Under the pieces are notes generated by a model, which worked only from the letters and a program-made list of their open reading frames with translations, ran no database searches and had not been told where the DNA came from. Position numbers and translations under genes: made by a program. 64,000 nt of DNA from Rhizobium binae (GTDB taxonomy: Bacteria; Pseudomonadota; Alphaproteobacteria; Rhizobiales; Rhizobiaceae). How positions within the stretch are numbered: position 1 is the first letter of the stretch; every line of letters starts with the position of its first letter. Location: the NCBI RefSeq assembly GCF_017357225.1, contig NZ_CP071604.1:2297001-2361000 (forward strand). The letters run 5' to 3'. This document shows positions 17,446 to 27,019 of the stretch, piece after piece.

Positions 17446-17524
17446 ATCGCCTAAGTTCCTCCAGCAGTGGAACTTTCTGCGGTTTCGTGCTTTCCTGCGA
17501 GTCGGTTTACCAGGAGGGATGACC

Positions 17525-17779
17525 ATGGAAGGTGCAGGCGTGGGTTGGATTGCAGCCATCATCATCGGCGGTATCGCCGGCTGGCTGGCGGAAAAAGTCA
17601 TGAGCAGCAGCATGGGCGTGCTCATGAACATTTTGCTTGGCATCGTCGGCGCGATCGTCGCCAACTGGATCCTCGGTATCTTGCACATTCAGCCGCTGGC
17701 CGGCTGGCTCGGCTACCTGATCACCGGCTTCATCGGTGCCTGCCTTCTTATTTTCATCGGCCGCGCCATCCGTCGCTGA
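17525..17779 (+). CDS. GlsB/YeaQ/YmgE family stress-response membrane protein
   Basis: This 84-residue protein has three hydrophobic helices with the family Gly-rich pattern (AAIIIGGIAGWLAEKVM, LLGIVGAIVANWIL, and a last helix before the basic tail GRAIRR). The family, formerly called transglycosylase-associated, consists of small inner-membrane proteins of stress regulons. I prefer the ATG at 17525, seven bases after AGGAGG, over the ATG at 17519 that abuts it. A GGAAC element at 17469 has only a poor -10 partner. Confidence 0.9.
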   Translation: MEGAGVGWIAAIIIGGIAGWLAEKVMSSSMGVLMNILLGIVGAIVANWILGILHIQPLAGWLGYLITGFIGACLLIFIGRAIRR

Positions 17780-17809
17780 TGGCGCAGACATAACGATCAG
17801 ACATGACTC

Positions 17810-17841
17810 AAAGCCGGGCGCGCTTTGCGTCCGGCTTTTTT
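17810..17841 (+). terminator. Rho-independent terminator after the GlsB-type gene
   Basis: An AAAGCCGG / CCGGCTTT stem with an internal GCGC/GCGT pairing is followed by six T, 31 bases after the stop codon. Confidence 0.85.
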
Positions 17842-17858
17842 CTGTTTCGAATTCCGTG

Positions 17859-18140
17859 TCAGCGGCGGCTCAGCAGGCCGAAAACATAGGCGATGCCCGC
17901 CGTCACTGCGAGCGCCATGATCGGCTCTTCGCGAACCTTGTCGCGCAGCCGTTCCGTCATCAGCGAAGCTTCGTCCGTCACCACCGACTTCGCCCCCTGT
18001 CCCAGCGCCCGCACGCTCTCCGTCAGTCTAGACAGATCTTCACGGAGTGCCGTGACCTGCGCCGACAGATCGTCTGCTGCAAGATCCGCCTTGACGCGCG
18101 CAGCGGTGGATTCGGCGGAAGCGGTTTTCAAATCTGCCAT
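17859..18140 (-). CDS. DUF883/ElaB-like membrane-anchored protein
   Basis: This 93-residue protein has an amphipathic, coiled-coil-like N-terminal part (about residues 10-70) and one C-terminal hydrophobic helix (PIMALAVTAGIAYVFGLL) ending RR. That is the layout of ElaB/YqjD/DUF883 proteins, which tether to the inner membrane and are made under stress or in stationary phase. ATG 18140 follows CAGGAG by six bases. A perfect GGAAC-N17-CGTT promoter stands just upstream, which points to control by the EcfG general stress sigma factor. Confidence 0.8.
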   Translation of the reverse strand: MADLKTASAESTAARVKADLAADDLSAQVTALREDLSRLTESVRALGQGAKSVVTDEASLMTERLRDKVREEPIMALAVTAGIAYVFGLLSRR

Positions 18141-18171
18141 GGTCTGCTCCTGTTTCATGGGATGCCGCTTC

Positions 18172-18197
18172 AACGAAATGACGGCCCGAAAGGTTCC
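18172..18197 (-). promoter_or_regulatory. EcfG (general stress sigma factor) type promoter
   Basis: On the minus strand the sequence reads GGAAC, 17 bases, CGTT, the exact consensus for the alphaproteobacterial EcfG/RpoE2 sigma factor. The -10 element ends 31 bases before the start codon of the DUF883-like gene, leaving a 5' leader of roughly 25 bases. Confidence 0.7.
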
Positions 18198-18360
18198 GCC
18201 GAAGCCCGACTTTTGTTGGCTGTCAACGCCTTGCATCGCCACCGCCTCTCTACGCAGCTTTTCGCGTGACAAACCCTTCATTTCCTGTTGGGTTTGTTCT
18301 AAGGAACGTCGAATGTCTGCCCGCGCGCGGGTCAATGAATACTGCGAGGTTTGCGTTTCC

Positions 18361-20253
18361 ATGTTCCATTTTCTGAGAAGAGCTGCTCAGACCTGGGTTG
18401 CCAAGCTGCTCCTGCTTCTCCTTGTGGCCTCCTTCGGCATCTGGGGCGTATCGCGTGAGCTGATATCGGGCGGCAGCAGCACCACGGTCGTGACCGTCGG
18501 CGATCAGCATGTGGGCGTCAACGAGTTCCACCTCGCCTATCAACGCCAAGTGGCAAGCCTCGGCCAGCAATTCGGCATGCGCCTCACCCCGGAACAGGCC
18601 CGTGCCTTCGGCGTCGAACAGCAGGTCCTCTCCCAGCTCATCGCGGGCGCTTCGCTCGACCAGCTCGCCGAAGACATGAATCTCGGCCTGTCAGAGGATC
18701 GCCTCGCCCAGCTGATCGGCGATGATCCGGCTTTCAAGGCCGTCAACGGCCAGTTCGACCGCGAGCTGTTCGTCTCGCGGTTGCGCAATGCCAACATCCG
18801 CCAGGACGATTACATCAAGGAGCGCAGCAAGGTCGCCGTCCGCAGCCAGATCGTCGACGCGGTTTCCAACGGCTTCACTGCGCCGAAGACGCTGATCGAC
18901 GCGATGAAGCTTTACGGCGATGAAAGCCGCAGTGTCGACTACCTCTTGCTCACCAACGCGAATATCGAGCCGATCAAGGCGCCGGCCGATGACGTCCTGG
19001 CCGCCTGGTTCGAGGGCGTCAAGCAGCGTTACCGCGCACCGGAATATCGTAAGATCGCCTATCTCAAGCTGCAGCCGGCGGATATCGCCGATGCTGCGAC
19101 CGTCACCGACGACCAGGTCCGCGAGGCCTTCGATAAGGGCAAGGACAGCTACCGCACGCCGGAAAGCCGCACTATCGAGCAGCTGACCTTCACCAGCAAG
19201 GATCTTGCCGCAGCCGCCGAAACCGCGCTGAAGAGCGGCACCAGCTTCGATCAGCTGGTCTCCGACCAGGGCAAGACGGCAAGCGACGTGATGCTTGGCG
19301 AATTCACCAAGGACAAGGTTCCCGACCAGGCCGTCGCCGATGCCGCCTTCGCGGTTTCGAAAGACGGTGGCACGACGCCGGTTGTCGACGGTTCTTTCGG
19401 TCCCGTCATCCTGCGCATCACCAACATCAAGGCGGAAACGACGAAGAATTTCGACGAGGTGAAGGAGGAGATCCGCAAGCAGCTGGCGCTTTCCAACGCC
19501 TCGCAGGAAGTGATCAACGTTCACGACCACATTGAGGATCTGCGCGCTGGCGGCACTACGCTTGAAGATATCGCCGGCCAGTTGAAGCTCAAGGCCGTAA
19601 CCATCGATGCCGTCGACGCGACCGGTGCAGACAAGGACGGCAAGGAGGTCAAGGATATCCCCGTCAAACAGCAGCTGCTCGGGGAAGCGTTCAAGACCGA
19701 AGTCGGCGTTGATGCGCCGCCGCTTCCGATCGGCAATGACGGCTATGTCTGGTTCAATGTCCGCGAAATCACACCGGACCGCGACCGCCCGATTGCCGAG
19801 GTGCGCGAAAAAGCCGTCGAGGACTGGACGGCGGAGCAGCAGAAGGCCGAACTCGCCAAAAAGGCCGAGGAATTGAAGGCCGAGGCGCAAAAGGGCATCG
19901 CCCTTGCCGACATTGCGACGCCGCTCGGCATCGCCGTCGAAAGCAAGAGCGGCATCACCCGCTCCACCGACGATCCAGTTCTCGGCCGCGCCGGCGTCAA
20001 GGCGGCCTTCTCCGGCCCTGTCGACACGGTGGCGAGCGCTGTCGGCGCCGATCCCTCGACGCAGATCCTGATGAAGGTCACCGAGGTCAACAGCCAGCCG
20101 ACCGGCGACGTGCTGAACAACCGCGATGCCCAGCTCACCGCCATGGCCAACGCCGCCGGCGATGATATCCTCGATCAGATGGTCAACCTGCTGCAGACGC
20201 AGTACGGCGCGCAAGTCAACCAGACGCTCGCCGAACAGACCGCGGCACGCTAG
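18361..20253 (+). CDS. ppiD: Peptidylprolyl isomerase, PpiD/SurA type
   Basis: This 630-residue periplasmic folding factor is anchored by one N-terminal helix (AKLLLLLLVASFGIWGV, about residues 15-31). A SurA-like N-terminal chaperone domain follows (VNEFHLAYQRQVASLGQQFG). Next comes a parvulin-type region around residues 200-360 and a long helical C-terminal part. PpiD helps outer-membrane and periplasmic proteins emerging from Sec. The stop codon TAG is shared with the first palindromic repeat of the block that follows. It is probably transcribed towards trpD. Confidence 0.92.
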   Translation: MFHFLRRAAQTWVAKLLLLLLVASFGIWGVSRELISGGSSTTVVTVGDQHVGVNEFHLAYQRQVASLGQQFGMRLTPEQARAFGVEQQVLSQLIAGASLDQLAEDMNLGLSEDRLAQLIGDDPAFKAVNGQFDRELFVSRLRNANIRQDDYIKERSKVAVRSQIVDAVSNGFTAPKTLIDAMKLYGDESRSVDYLLLTNANIEPIKAPADDVLAAWFEGVKQRYRAPEYRKIAYLKLQPADIADAATVTDDQVREAFDKGKDSYRTPESRTIEQLTFTSKDLAAAAETALKSGTSFDQLVSDQGKTASDVMLGEFTKDKVPDQAVADAAFAVSKDGGTTPVVDGSFGPVILRITNIKAETTKNFDEVKEEIRKQLALSNASQEVINVHDHIEDLRAGGTTLEDIAGQLKLKAVTIDAVDATGADKDGKEVKDIPVKQQLLGEAFKTEVGVDAPPLPIGNDGYVWFNVREITPDRDRPIAEVREKAVEDWTAEQQKAELAKKAEELKAEAQKGIALADIATPLGIAVESKSGITRSTDDPVLGRAGVKAAFSGPVDTVASAVGADPSTQILMKVTEVNSQPTGDVLNNRDAQLTAMANAAGDDILDQMVNLLQTQYGAQVNQTLAEQTAAR

Positions 20254-20301
20254 AACAGGATGATTTTAGGCCCGGTCGGCCTGAAATCTGAATCCTGTTC
20301 T
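20252..20301. repeat. Palindromic repeat type A, copy 1
   Basis: An inverted repeat starts AGAACAGGATGATTTTAGGC and ends with CTGAATCCTGTTCT, around a GC-rich centre. It begins inside the ppiD stop codon region. Confidence 0.85.
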
Positions 20302-20313
20302 GATTTAGATATT

Positions 20314-20363
20314 AGAGCATGATGTCGTCCGAAAACCGCTCACACTTTTCGGCATCATGCTCT
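20314..20363. repeat. Palindromic repeat type B, copy 1
   Basis: An inverted repeat runs from AGAGCATGATGTCGTCCGAAA to TTTCGGCATCATGCTCT with a CCGCTCACAC centre. It is a familiar kind of rhizobial intergenic repeat. Confidence 0.85.
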
Positions 20364-20410
20364 AGAACAGGATGATTTTAGGCGCTTGCCTAAAGTCTGA
20401 ATCCTGTTCC
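20364..20410. repeat. Palindromic repeat type A, copy 2
   Basis: A second copy of type A directly abuts the first B copy. Its outer arms match copy 1 while the centre differs (GCGCTTGCC), so the A-B pair is tandemly duplicated. Confidence 0.85.
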
Positions 20411-20423
20411 GAATTCAACAGTT

Positions 20424-20472
20424 AGGGCATGATGTCCGCCGAAGGTCATTAGAGTTTTCGGCAGCCTGCTCT
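20424..20472. repeat. Palindromic repeat type B, copy 2 (diverged)
   Basis: This is a worn copy of type B (AGGGCATGATGTCCGCCGAA ... TTTTCGGCAGCCTGCTCT). The trpD ribosome binding site GGGAGG starts immediately after it, so its hairpin could affect trpD expression. Confidence 0.75.
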
Positions 20473-20482
20473 GGGAGGTTTT

Positions 20483-21499
20483 ATGACCGATCTGAAGCCG
20501 TTCCTGGCCAAGGCCGCAAGCCGCGAGCCGCTGACGCGTGACGAGGCGCGCGATGCCTTCGACATCCTGATGTCGGGCCAGGCGACGCCTTCGCAGATCG
20601 GCGGCTTCCTGATGGCGCTGCGCGTGCGTGGTGAAAGCGTCGACGAGATCGTCGGCGCCGTCACCACCATGCGGTCGAAAATGCTGACCGTCGAGGCGCC
20701 CGCCGATGCCATCGATATCGTCGGCACCGGCGGCGATGCCAGCGGCACCTACAATATTTCGACGCTGGCGGCGCTGATCGTTGCCGGCGCCGGTGTGCCG
20801 GTGGCAAAACACGGCAATCGGGCACTGAGTTCGAAATCAGGCGCGGCGGACAATCTGTCGGCACTTGGCGTCAACATCGATGTCGGTCCCGAGATCATTT
20901 CCCGCTGCATTGCCGAGGCCAGCGTCGGCTTCATGTTCGCGCAGCTTCATCATTCCGCCATGCGCCATGTCGGCCCGTCCCGCGTCGAACTCGGCACCCG
21001 CACCATCTTCAATCTTCTTGGACCGCTTTCCAATCCGGCCGGTGTGCGCCGCCAGCTGCTTGGCGTCTTTTCGCCGCAATGGCTGGTACCGCTGGCCGAA
21101 GTCATGCGCGATCTCGGCTCCGAATGCGTCTGGGTCGTCCATGGCGACGGTCTCGACGAGATTACCACGACCGGCATCACCAAGGTTGCAGCCCTCGAGG
21201 GCGGCAATATCCGCACCTTCGAGCTGTCGCCGGCCGACTTCGGCGTCAGCCCCTGCGTGCTCGCCGATATCAAGGGCGGCGACGGCGTCGCCAATGCTGC
21301 AGCACTTCGCGCGGTTCTTGGTGGCGCGAAGAACGCCTACCGCGATGTCTCGCTGGCAAATGCTGCCGCCTCGCTCGTCATCTCGGGCAAGGTCGAAACG
21401 ATCCGCGACGGCATGAAGCTTGCCGCGCATTCGCTCGATAGCGGCGCGACGGCGCTCGCCCTCGACAAACTCATCGCCGTTTCCAACGATATCGATTAG
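20483..21499 (+). CDS. trpD: Anthranilate phosphoribosyltransferase
   Basis: This 338-residue enzyme joins PRPP to anthranilate, the second committed step of tryptophan synthesis. The PRPP-binding signature is [14 protein letters not shown] (about residues 78-91). The anthranilate-site motif [15 protein letters not shown] follows, and the metal-binding DGLDE is at about 220. GGGAGG stands four bases before the ATG. It is the first gene of a run with trpC, moaC and moeA, with only 9 bases to trpC. Confidence 0.97.
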   Translation: MTDLKPFLAKAASREPLTRDEARDAFDILMSGQATPSQIGGFLMALRVRGESVDEIVGAVTTMRSKMLTVEAPADAIDIVGTGGDASGTYNISTLAALIVAGAGVPVAKHGNRALSSKSGAADNLSALGVNIDVGPEIISRCIAEASVGFMFAQLHHSAMRHVGPSRVELGTRTIFNLLGPLSNPAGVRRQLLGVFSPQWLVPLAEVMRDLGSECVWVVHGDGLDEITTTGITKVAALEGGNIRTFELSPADFGVSPCVLADIKGGDGVANAAALRAVLGGAKNAYRDVSLANAAASLVISGKVETIRDGMKLAAHSLDSGATALALDKLIAVSNDID

Positions 21500-21508
21500 G
21501 ATTGCCGG

Positions 21509-22321
21509 ATGAGCGATATCCTGAAGAAGATCGAACTCTACAAGCGCGAGGAGATCGCCGCCGCCAAGGCGACGGTGTCGCTGGCCGACCTGAAGGCGAT
21601 GCAGGCCGGGCAGTCCGCGCCGCGCGGCTTTTACCAGGCGATCACCGCCAAGCGTGAGGCTGGCCTTTTCGGCCTGATCGCCGAGATCAAGAAGGCAAGC
21701 CCGTCCAAGGGTCTCATTCGTCCAGATTTCGATCCGCCGGCGCTGGCAAAGGCCTACGAAGCCGGCGGCGCAGCCTGCCTTTCCGTGCTGACCGACACGC
21801 CGAGTTTTCACGGCGCACCGGAATTTCTGACGGCGGCGCGGGCCGCCTGCGCCCTGCCCGCCCTGCGCAAAGACTTCATGTTCGAGACCTATCAGGTCCA
21901 TGAGGCGCGCGCCTGGGGTGCCGACTGCATTCTGCTGATCATGGCGTCGCTGACCGATGACGAGGCGGAGCGTTTGCAGGACGAAGCTTTCTCGCTCGGC
22001 ATGGATGTCTTGGTCGAGGTTCATGACGCGCCGGAAATGGAACGGGCGCTGAAGCTCTCGTCGCCGCTTATCGGCATCAACAACCGAAACCTCAGGACTT
22101 TCGACGTCAGTCTGACGGTCAGCGAGATGCTTGCTTCCATGGTGCCGGCAGAGCGGCTGCTCGTCGGCGAAAGCGGCATCTTCACCCATGCCGATTGCAA
22201 GCGTCTGCAGGCCGTCGACATCAATACCTTCCTTGTCGGCGAAAGCCTCATGCGCAAGGACGACGTGGCGGCCGCCACCCGCGCGCTGCTCTTTGGCGAA
22301 GCCGCCGTCGCGGCCGAATGA
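21509..22321 (+). CDS. trpC: Indole-3-glycerol phosphate synthase
   Basis: This 270-residue TIM-barrel enzyme closes the indole ring from CdRP. Conserved elements are [10 protein letters not shown] with the catalytic Lys, [33 protein letters not shown] and VGESGI. It is a stand-alone TrpC without a fused TrpF domain. It sits between trpD and moaC, and the moaC start codon follows one base after its stop. Confidence 0.97.
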   Translation: MSDILKKIELYKREEIAAAKATVSLADLKAMQAGQSAPRGFYQAITAKREAGLFGLIAEIKKASPSKGLIRPDFDPPALAKAYEAGGAACLSVLTDTPSFHGAPEFLTAARAACALPALRKDFMFETYQVHEARAWGADCILLIMASLTDDEAERLQDEAFSLGMDVLVEVHDAPEMERALKLSSPLIGINNRNLRTFDVSLTVSEMLASMVPAERLLVGESGIFTHADCKRLQAVDINTFLVGESLMRKDDVAAATRALLFGEAAVAAE

Positions 22322-22322
22322 C

Positions 22323-22820
22323 ATGAGCGGCGCAAAGCCCGGTCTGACCCATATCGATGCCTCCGGCGAGGCTCATATGGTCGATGTCTCCGACAAAGCC
22401 GAGACGGTGCGCGTCGCCACCGCCGAGGGCCATGTGAAGATGGCGCCGCAAACGCTCGCGCTCATCCGCCAGGGCAATGCCAAGAAGGGCGATGTCATCG
22501 GCACAGCGCGCCTTGCCGGCATCATGGCGGCAAAACGAACCGCCGATCTCATCCCGCTCTGCCATCCGCTGATGCTGACGAAGGTCACGGTCGAGATCGA
22601 GGAGGATGCCGCCCTGCCCGGCCTGCGCGTCACGGCAACGGCCAAGCTGACCGGCAAGACCGGTGTGGAGATGGAGGCGCTGACCGCGGTCTCGATCGCT
22701 TGTCTGACGATCTACGACATGGCCAAGGCAGCCGACAAGGCAATGGAGATCGGCGGCGTCAGGCTGCTCGAAAAATCCGGCGGCAAATCCGGCGGTTTCC
22801 GTCATCCGGAGGCGAAATGA
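22323..22820 (+). CDS. moaC: Cyclic pyranopterin monophosphate synthase
   Basis: This 165-residue protein catalyses the second step of molybdenum cofactor synthesis after MoaA. Family motifs are [49 protein letters not shown] and the C-terminal [10 protein letters not shown]. Its stop overlaps the moeA start (ATGA), so translation of the two is coupled. The link with trpDC is a conserved rhizobial grouping without a known metabolic reason. Confidence 0.97.
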   Translation: MSGAKPGLTHIDASGEAHMVDVSDKAETVRVATAEGHVKMAPQTLALIRQGNAKKGDVIGTARLAGIMAAKRTADLIPLCHPLMLTKVTVEIEEDAALPGLRVTATAKLTGKTGVEMEALTAVSIACLTIYDMAKAADKAMEIGGVRLLEKSGGKSGGFRHPEAK

Positions 22821-24040
22821 ACCTTCTGCCGGTCGCCGAGGCACAGAACCGACTGCTTTCCCGGGCAAAGCCGGTTACAGCATCCGAGACGCTGCCGCTC
22901 GCCGAAGCAGAGGGCCGCGTCCTCGCCACAGATCTCACGGCGAGCCTGACACAGCCACCCTTCAATGCATCGGCGATGGATGGCTATGCGTTACGCCGCG
23001 ACGACGCGCCGGAGCCGGGTGCTGTGCTGAAGGTCATCGGCACCTCGGCCGCCGGCCACGGCTTTGCCGGAAACGTCGGCCACGGAGAAGCCGTCCGCAT
23101 CTTCACCGGTGCGCCTGTGCCGTCAGGCGCCGACAGCGTCCTGCTGCAGGAGGATGCGGAGCAGATCGAAGGTGGAATCAGAACCAGTTTCCCTGTTCGC
23201 CCGGGCCAGCATGTGCGTCCTCGCGGCCAGGATTTCGTCGAAGGCGAAGCCGTGCTGTCGGCCGGAACCGTGCTCGATTTCCCGCGGCTGACGGTCGCCG
23301 CCGCCATGAACCGGCCCGATGTCGAGATTCTCAAACGCCCGCTGATCGCCATCCTCGCAACCGGCGACGAACTGCTGCCGCCCGGAAGCACGCCCGGCCC
23401 TTCGCAGATCATAGCATCCAATACGTTCGGTATCGCAGCCCTTGCCCGCAAGGCCGGTGCCGACGTGCTCGATCTCGGCATCGTCCCGGACAATAAGGCA
23501 AGGATTACCGCGGCGATCGATAAGGCGCGGGGCGCCGAGGCCGATGTCATCGTCACGCTCGGCGGCGCTTCGGTCGGTGATCATGATCTGGTGCAGGCGA
23601 CGCTGATCGAAGCCGGGATGCAACTCGATTTCTGGCGCATCGCCATGCGCCCCGGCAAACCGCTGATGGTCGGCAGCTTCGGCCAAACGCATGTGCTCGG
23701 TCTGCCCGGCAATCCGGTCTCGAGCCTCGTCTGTTCGCAGCTGTTCCTGGAACCGCTGATCCGCAAGCTCGCTTCCCTGCCGCCAGTGCGCCGCGAGGCA
23801 ACAGTGGAGGCGGCCGTCTCTCTGCGTGCCAATGACCATCGGCAGGACTATATCAGGGCGAAACTTTCGAAATCGGCCGCTGGCAATTGGCTGGCCGAAC
23901 CTTTCGCCAAGCAGGACTCCTCGCTGATGAAAGTATTTGCCCAAGCCGATTGCCTCATCATCCGCCCACCGCATGCGCCGGAATTACCAGCCGGAGCGCC
24001 CTGCCCGGTCATGCTGTTGCGGCCGGACCTTCTGGTTTAG
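22817..24040 (+). CDS. moeA: Molybdopterin molybdenumtransferase
   Basis: This 407-residue MoeA inserts molybdate into adenylated molybdopterin. Visible features are the N-terminal [11 protein letters not shown], the domain II motif [17 protein letters not shown], the GDE loop ([12 protein letters not shown]), a [11 protein letters not shown] stretch and LPGNPVSS. The ATG at 22817 overlaps the moaC stop. Its 3' end overlaps the convergent methyltransferase gene by 32 bases. Confidence 0.96.
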   Translation: MNLLPVAEAQNRLLSRAKPVTASETLPLAEAEGRVLATDLTASLTQPPFNASAMDGYALRRDDAPEPGAVLKVIGTSAAGHGFAGNVGHGEAVRIFTGAPVPSGADSVLLQEDAEQIEGGIRTSFPVRPGQHVRPRGQDFVEGEAVLSAGTVLDFPRLTVAAAMNRPDVEILKRPLIAILATGDELLPPGSTPGPSQIIASNTFGIAALARKAGADVLDLGIVPDNKARITAAIDKARGAEADVIVTLGGASVGDHDLVQATLIEAGMQLDFWRIAMRPGKPLMVGSFGQTHVLGLPGNPVSSLVCSQLFLEPLIRKLASLPPVRREATVEAAVSLRANDHRQDYIRAKLSKSAAGNWLAEPFAKQDSSLMKVFAQADCLIIRPPHAPELPAGAPCPVMLLRPDLLV

Positions 24041-24716
24041 TTGCGTCGTCAGCTATCCCGGAAAGCGAAAAGACGCCCGCCTGCACCGCCTTGTCTGCCG
24101 ATCCCGCCCCGAAATCCGCAACCCCATGGGTTGCGATTCGCGTGAGTTCCCCGTGTGGGAGATGGGCGCGCTCGGGATCGCCGATCAACACCTCGATACC
24201 GGCGGCCTGGCAGCGCCGCAGGAAGGCCATCACCCGTGAAGCAAGTGAGGGATCGTAGAACAGGTCGCCGACCACGAGGAGATCGAGTTCCTCCGGCGGC
24301 GGCTCGTCGATGATGTCGGCGGCAACCGCAACGATGCTCACACCGTTCACTGCGGCGTTGAGACCGATTGCGGCAATGGCATTGGCATCGACATCGACCG
24401 CCATCACGGCGACAGCCCCGGCCTTGGCCGCCGCGATGGCAACCAGCCCGGAGCCGGCACCGAGATCAATGATGCGGCGGCCGGCAACCACTTCCGGGCA
24501 CTCGAGCAGATGGCGGGCAAGCACGACGCCGCCGGCCCAGGGATAGGCCCAGTAGGGCGCTGGATCGCCTTCTTCGCTGCCGGCAAGCCGCCAGAGCCCG
24601 CTCCTGGGGCCCGCGATATGAAGCAGGATTTCTGGGATTGAGGGAACCGGTGATATCGGCAGATTGGCCTGAATGAAGGCGGCGGGATCGGGATGCGGCA
24701 TGCCGGAGCGTTTCAT
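24009..24716 (-). CDS. Class I SAM-dependent methyltransferase (COG3897-like)
   Basis: This 235-residue protein has the SAM-binding motif IIDLGAGSGLVAIAAAKAGA, an acidic second motif (AVDVDANA) and LDLLVVGDLFYDP, like the nicotinamide-N-methyltransferase-like/ETF-beta lysine methyltransferase group. The substrate is probably a protein lysine, by family analogy only. I chose the ATG at 24716, nine bases after GGGGAGG; upstream in-frame ATGs would place the ribosome binding site inside the gene. It converges on moeA with a 32-base overlap. Confidence 0.85.
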   Translation of the reverse strand: MKRSGMPHPDPAAFIQANLPISPVPSIPEILLHIAGPRSGLWRLAGSEEGDPAPYWAYPWAGGVVLARHLLECPEVVAGRRIIDLGAGSGLVAIAAAKAGAVAVMAVDVDANAIAAIGLNAAVNGVSIVAVAADIIDEPPPEELDLLVVGDLFYDPSLASRVMAFLRRCQAAGIEVLIGDPERAHLPHGELTRIATHGVADFGAGSADKAVQAGVFSLSGIADDATKPEGPAATA

Positions 24717-24949
24717 CGTCGTCTGCATCCTCCCCATTTAGACACAAGCAGTAGGAAACTGTCGCCCTAAGGGGTCGCCGCCTGCCCCGGCTGCCGCCAC
24801 CGCCCGGAGACGAGCCACGGGTCTTGACCCCGGCCAGGGCCAGGGTTAGGCGCAATCTTCGTCCAACAAGACAGCAGTGCTGCCCATCGCGAAATCCGAT
24901 TCAAAAGTCCTCATGTGAATGCGGCATATCGCTGTTCTGCCCGGCGAAA

Positions 24950-26920
24950 TCAGCCGGGCTTCTTCTTCGAAAACTTGTTCTTCGGCCCCGCGTCGCCCTT
25001 GCCCTCATATTTCGGGCGTTCGGATTTGCCGCCTTCGAATTTCGGCTTGTCATATCCGGGCTTGTCGGATTTCTGGCGATCGAAGCCAGGCTTGCCGGGT
25101 TTCTTGCTCCAGGGTTTGCTGTCTCGCCGCTCCTGGCCGCCATTCTCAGCCGCGGCGTAACCGCCGGCCGAACCCTTGCCGAACTTCTTCGTCGGCCGCT
25201 CATCGCGGAAGGAGTCGCCCGGCCGTTCGTCACGCGAGGTCTTGCCGGCATAGGGCTTGGCCGCCGCCGCACGGCTGAAATCCGGTGTACCGGAAAGCCT
25301 GGTGACGCGGATGCCGCGTTCCAGCGTCTTGTTCGGGCCGAGAGCCTCCTGGAAACCGTCGGCGCTTGCTACGGCGATCTCGACATAGGTTTCCTCGGGC
25401 TGCATCTTGATCGCGCCGATCTCGCGCTTCGTCACGTTGCCATTGCGGCAGAGCATCGGGATGAGCCAGCGCGGCTCCGCATTCTGCTTGCGCCCGACCG
25501 AGACGGAGAACCACACGCTGGGGCCGAAATCCTCGCGCGGTCCCTTCTGTGCCGGCGCATAGGGCTCGGCATTGTCGCGACGCTTGCGGTTGCGCTCGTC
25601 CTGCACGCTGACTTCGATCAGATCTTCCGGAGCCGAATGATTGGTGCGGTAGAGGCGCAGGAAGGCGGCGGCGAGCTTCTCGGCGCCGTGGCTGGCGAGA
25701 AGTTGCTGCACCAGCCCCTGCTCTTCTTCCTGCGGCGCGTCGTGAAAAATCGGATCGGCAAGCAGCCGTTCGTCGTCGCGCTCGTTCACTTCCTCGGCAG
25801 ATGGCGGTCGCGCCCAGGCAGCTGAAATGCCGGCGTTCTCCAGCAGGCGTTCGGCCTTGCGTCGCGCGTTCAACGGCACGATCATGGCGCTGATGCCTTT
25901 GCGCCCGGCCCTGCCGGTACGGCCGCTGCGATGCAGCAGCGTTTCCGGATTGGTCGGCAGGTCGGCATGGATGACGAGATCGAGGCCTGGCAGGTCGATG
26001 CCGCGGGCAGCGACGTCGGTCGCGATGCAGACACGGGCGCGGCCGTCGCGCATCGCCTGCAGCGCATGGCTGCGTTCGTTCTGCGTCAGTTCGCCGGAAA
26101 GCGCCACGACGTCGAAATTGCGGTTGTTGAAGCGCGCGGTCAGATGATTGACGGCGGCACGTGTCGAACAGAAGACGATGGCGTTGGTCGCCTCGTAATA
26201 GCGCAGCACGTTGATGATCGCGTTTTCGCGGTCACTCGGAGCCACGACAAGCGCGCGATATTCGATATCGACATGCTGCTTTTCCTCGGCCGCGGTGCTG
26301 ATGCGCACGGCATTGCGCTGATAGCTCTTGGCAAGCTTGGCGATCGCCGCCGGCACAGTGGCCGAAAACATCAGCGTCCGCCGTTCGTCCGGCGCCGAAT
26401 CGAGAATGAATTCCAGGTCCTCGCGGAAGCCGAGATCGAGCATTTCGTCGGCCTCGTCGAGCACCGCGGCCTTCAGCTTCGACATGTCGAGCGCATTGCG
26501 GCGGATATGATCGCAGAGCCGCCCCGGCGTCCCGACGACGATATGGGCGCCGCGTTCCAGCGAGCGGCGCTCGCTGCGGATGTCCATGCCGCCGACGCAG
26601 CTGGCAATCACCGCGCCGGTCATCTCATAAAGCCATTCGAGCTCGCGTTTGACCTGCAGGGCAAGCTCGCGGGTCGGGGCGATGACGAGGGCGAGCGGAG
26701 CACCGGCATTGCCGAAGCGTTCCCTGCCCTCAAGCAGCGTCGGCGCTAGCGCCAGCCCGAAGGCAACGGTCTTGCCGGAACCGGTCTGCGCGGAAACCAG
26801 GGCGTCGGACGCGGCGAGATCCGGATCGAGCATCGACTTCTGCACCGGGGTGAGTTCGACGTAACCGCGCTTCTGCAACGCCTTGGCGATCGCCGGAACG
26901 ACGCCGTTGAATTCTGTCAT
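24950..26920 (-). CDS. DEAD-box ATP-dependent RNA helicase with DbpA-like C-terminal domain
   Basis: This 656-residue helicase has a Q motif (GYVELTPVQ), motif I AQTGSGKT (about 44-51), PTRELA, DEAD in LDEADEMLDLG, SAT and motif VI HRSGRTGRAGR. After the helicase core comes a region like the DbpA RNA-binding domain (about residues 440-545). The tail is lysine/glycine-rich and repetitive (KPGFDRQKSDKPGYDKPKF). The layout suggests a role in ribosome assembly or cold adaptation. It appears monocistronic. Confidence 0.93.
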   Translation of the reverse strand: MTEFNGVVPAIAKALQKRGYVELTPVQKSMLDPDLAASDALVSAQTGSGKTVAFGLALAPTLLEGRERFGNAGAPLALVIAPTRELALQVKRELEWLYEMTGAVIASCVGGMDIRSERRSLERGAHIVVGTPGRLCDHIRRNALDMSKLKAAVLDEADEMLDLGFREDLEFILDSAPDERRTLMFSATVPAAIAKLAKSYQRNAVRISTAAEEKQHVDIEYRALVVAPSDRENAIINVLRYYEATNAIVFCSTRAAVNHLTARFNNRNFDVVALSGELTQNERSHALQAMRDGRARVCIATDVAARGIDLPGLDLVIHADLPTNPETLLHRSGRTGRAGRKGISAMIVPLNARRKAERLLENAGISAAWARPPSAEEVNERDDERLLADPIFHDAPQEEEQGLVQQLLASHGAEKLAAAFLRLYRTNHSAPEDLIEVSVQDERNRKRRDNAEPYAPAQKGPREDFGPSVWFSVSVGRKQNAEPRWLIPMLCRNGNVTKREIGAIKMQPEETYVEIAVASADGFQEALGPNKTLERGIRVTRLSGTPDFSRAAAAKPYAGKTSRDERPGDSFRDERPTKKFGKGSAGGYAAAENGGQERRDSKPWSKKPGKPGFDRQKSDKPGYDKPKFEGGKSERPKYEGKGDAGPKNKFSKKKPG

Positions 26921-27019
26921 GAGTTCGATCTTTCGGAGCTGTCAGGCGCGAAATGCGCCATGGCCGGAGCCAGCCGGCGGGATATTTTGCGCCGTTCCTA
27001 GCCGCTCCCGCAGCGATTG

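Noticed and set aside
17469..17493. EcfG promoter before the GlsB-type gene
   Set aside because: GGAAC is present but the -10 element 16 bases later reads CTTT, too far from CGTT to call.
18691..20214. Long open frame (507 codons) antisense to ppiD
   Set aside because: No domain is recognisable, the composition is typical of antisense shadows, and ppiD has a signal anchor and family sequence in the other strand.
20837..22324. Long minus-strand frame across trpD and trpC
   Set aside because: It is antisense to two clearly recognised biosynthetic enzymes and has no motif of its own.
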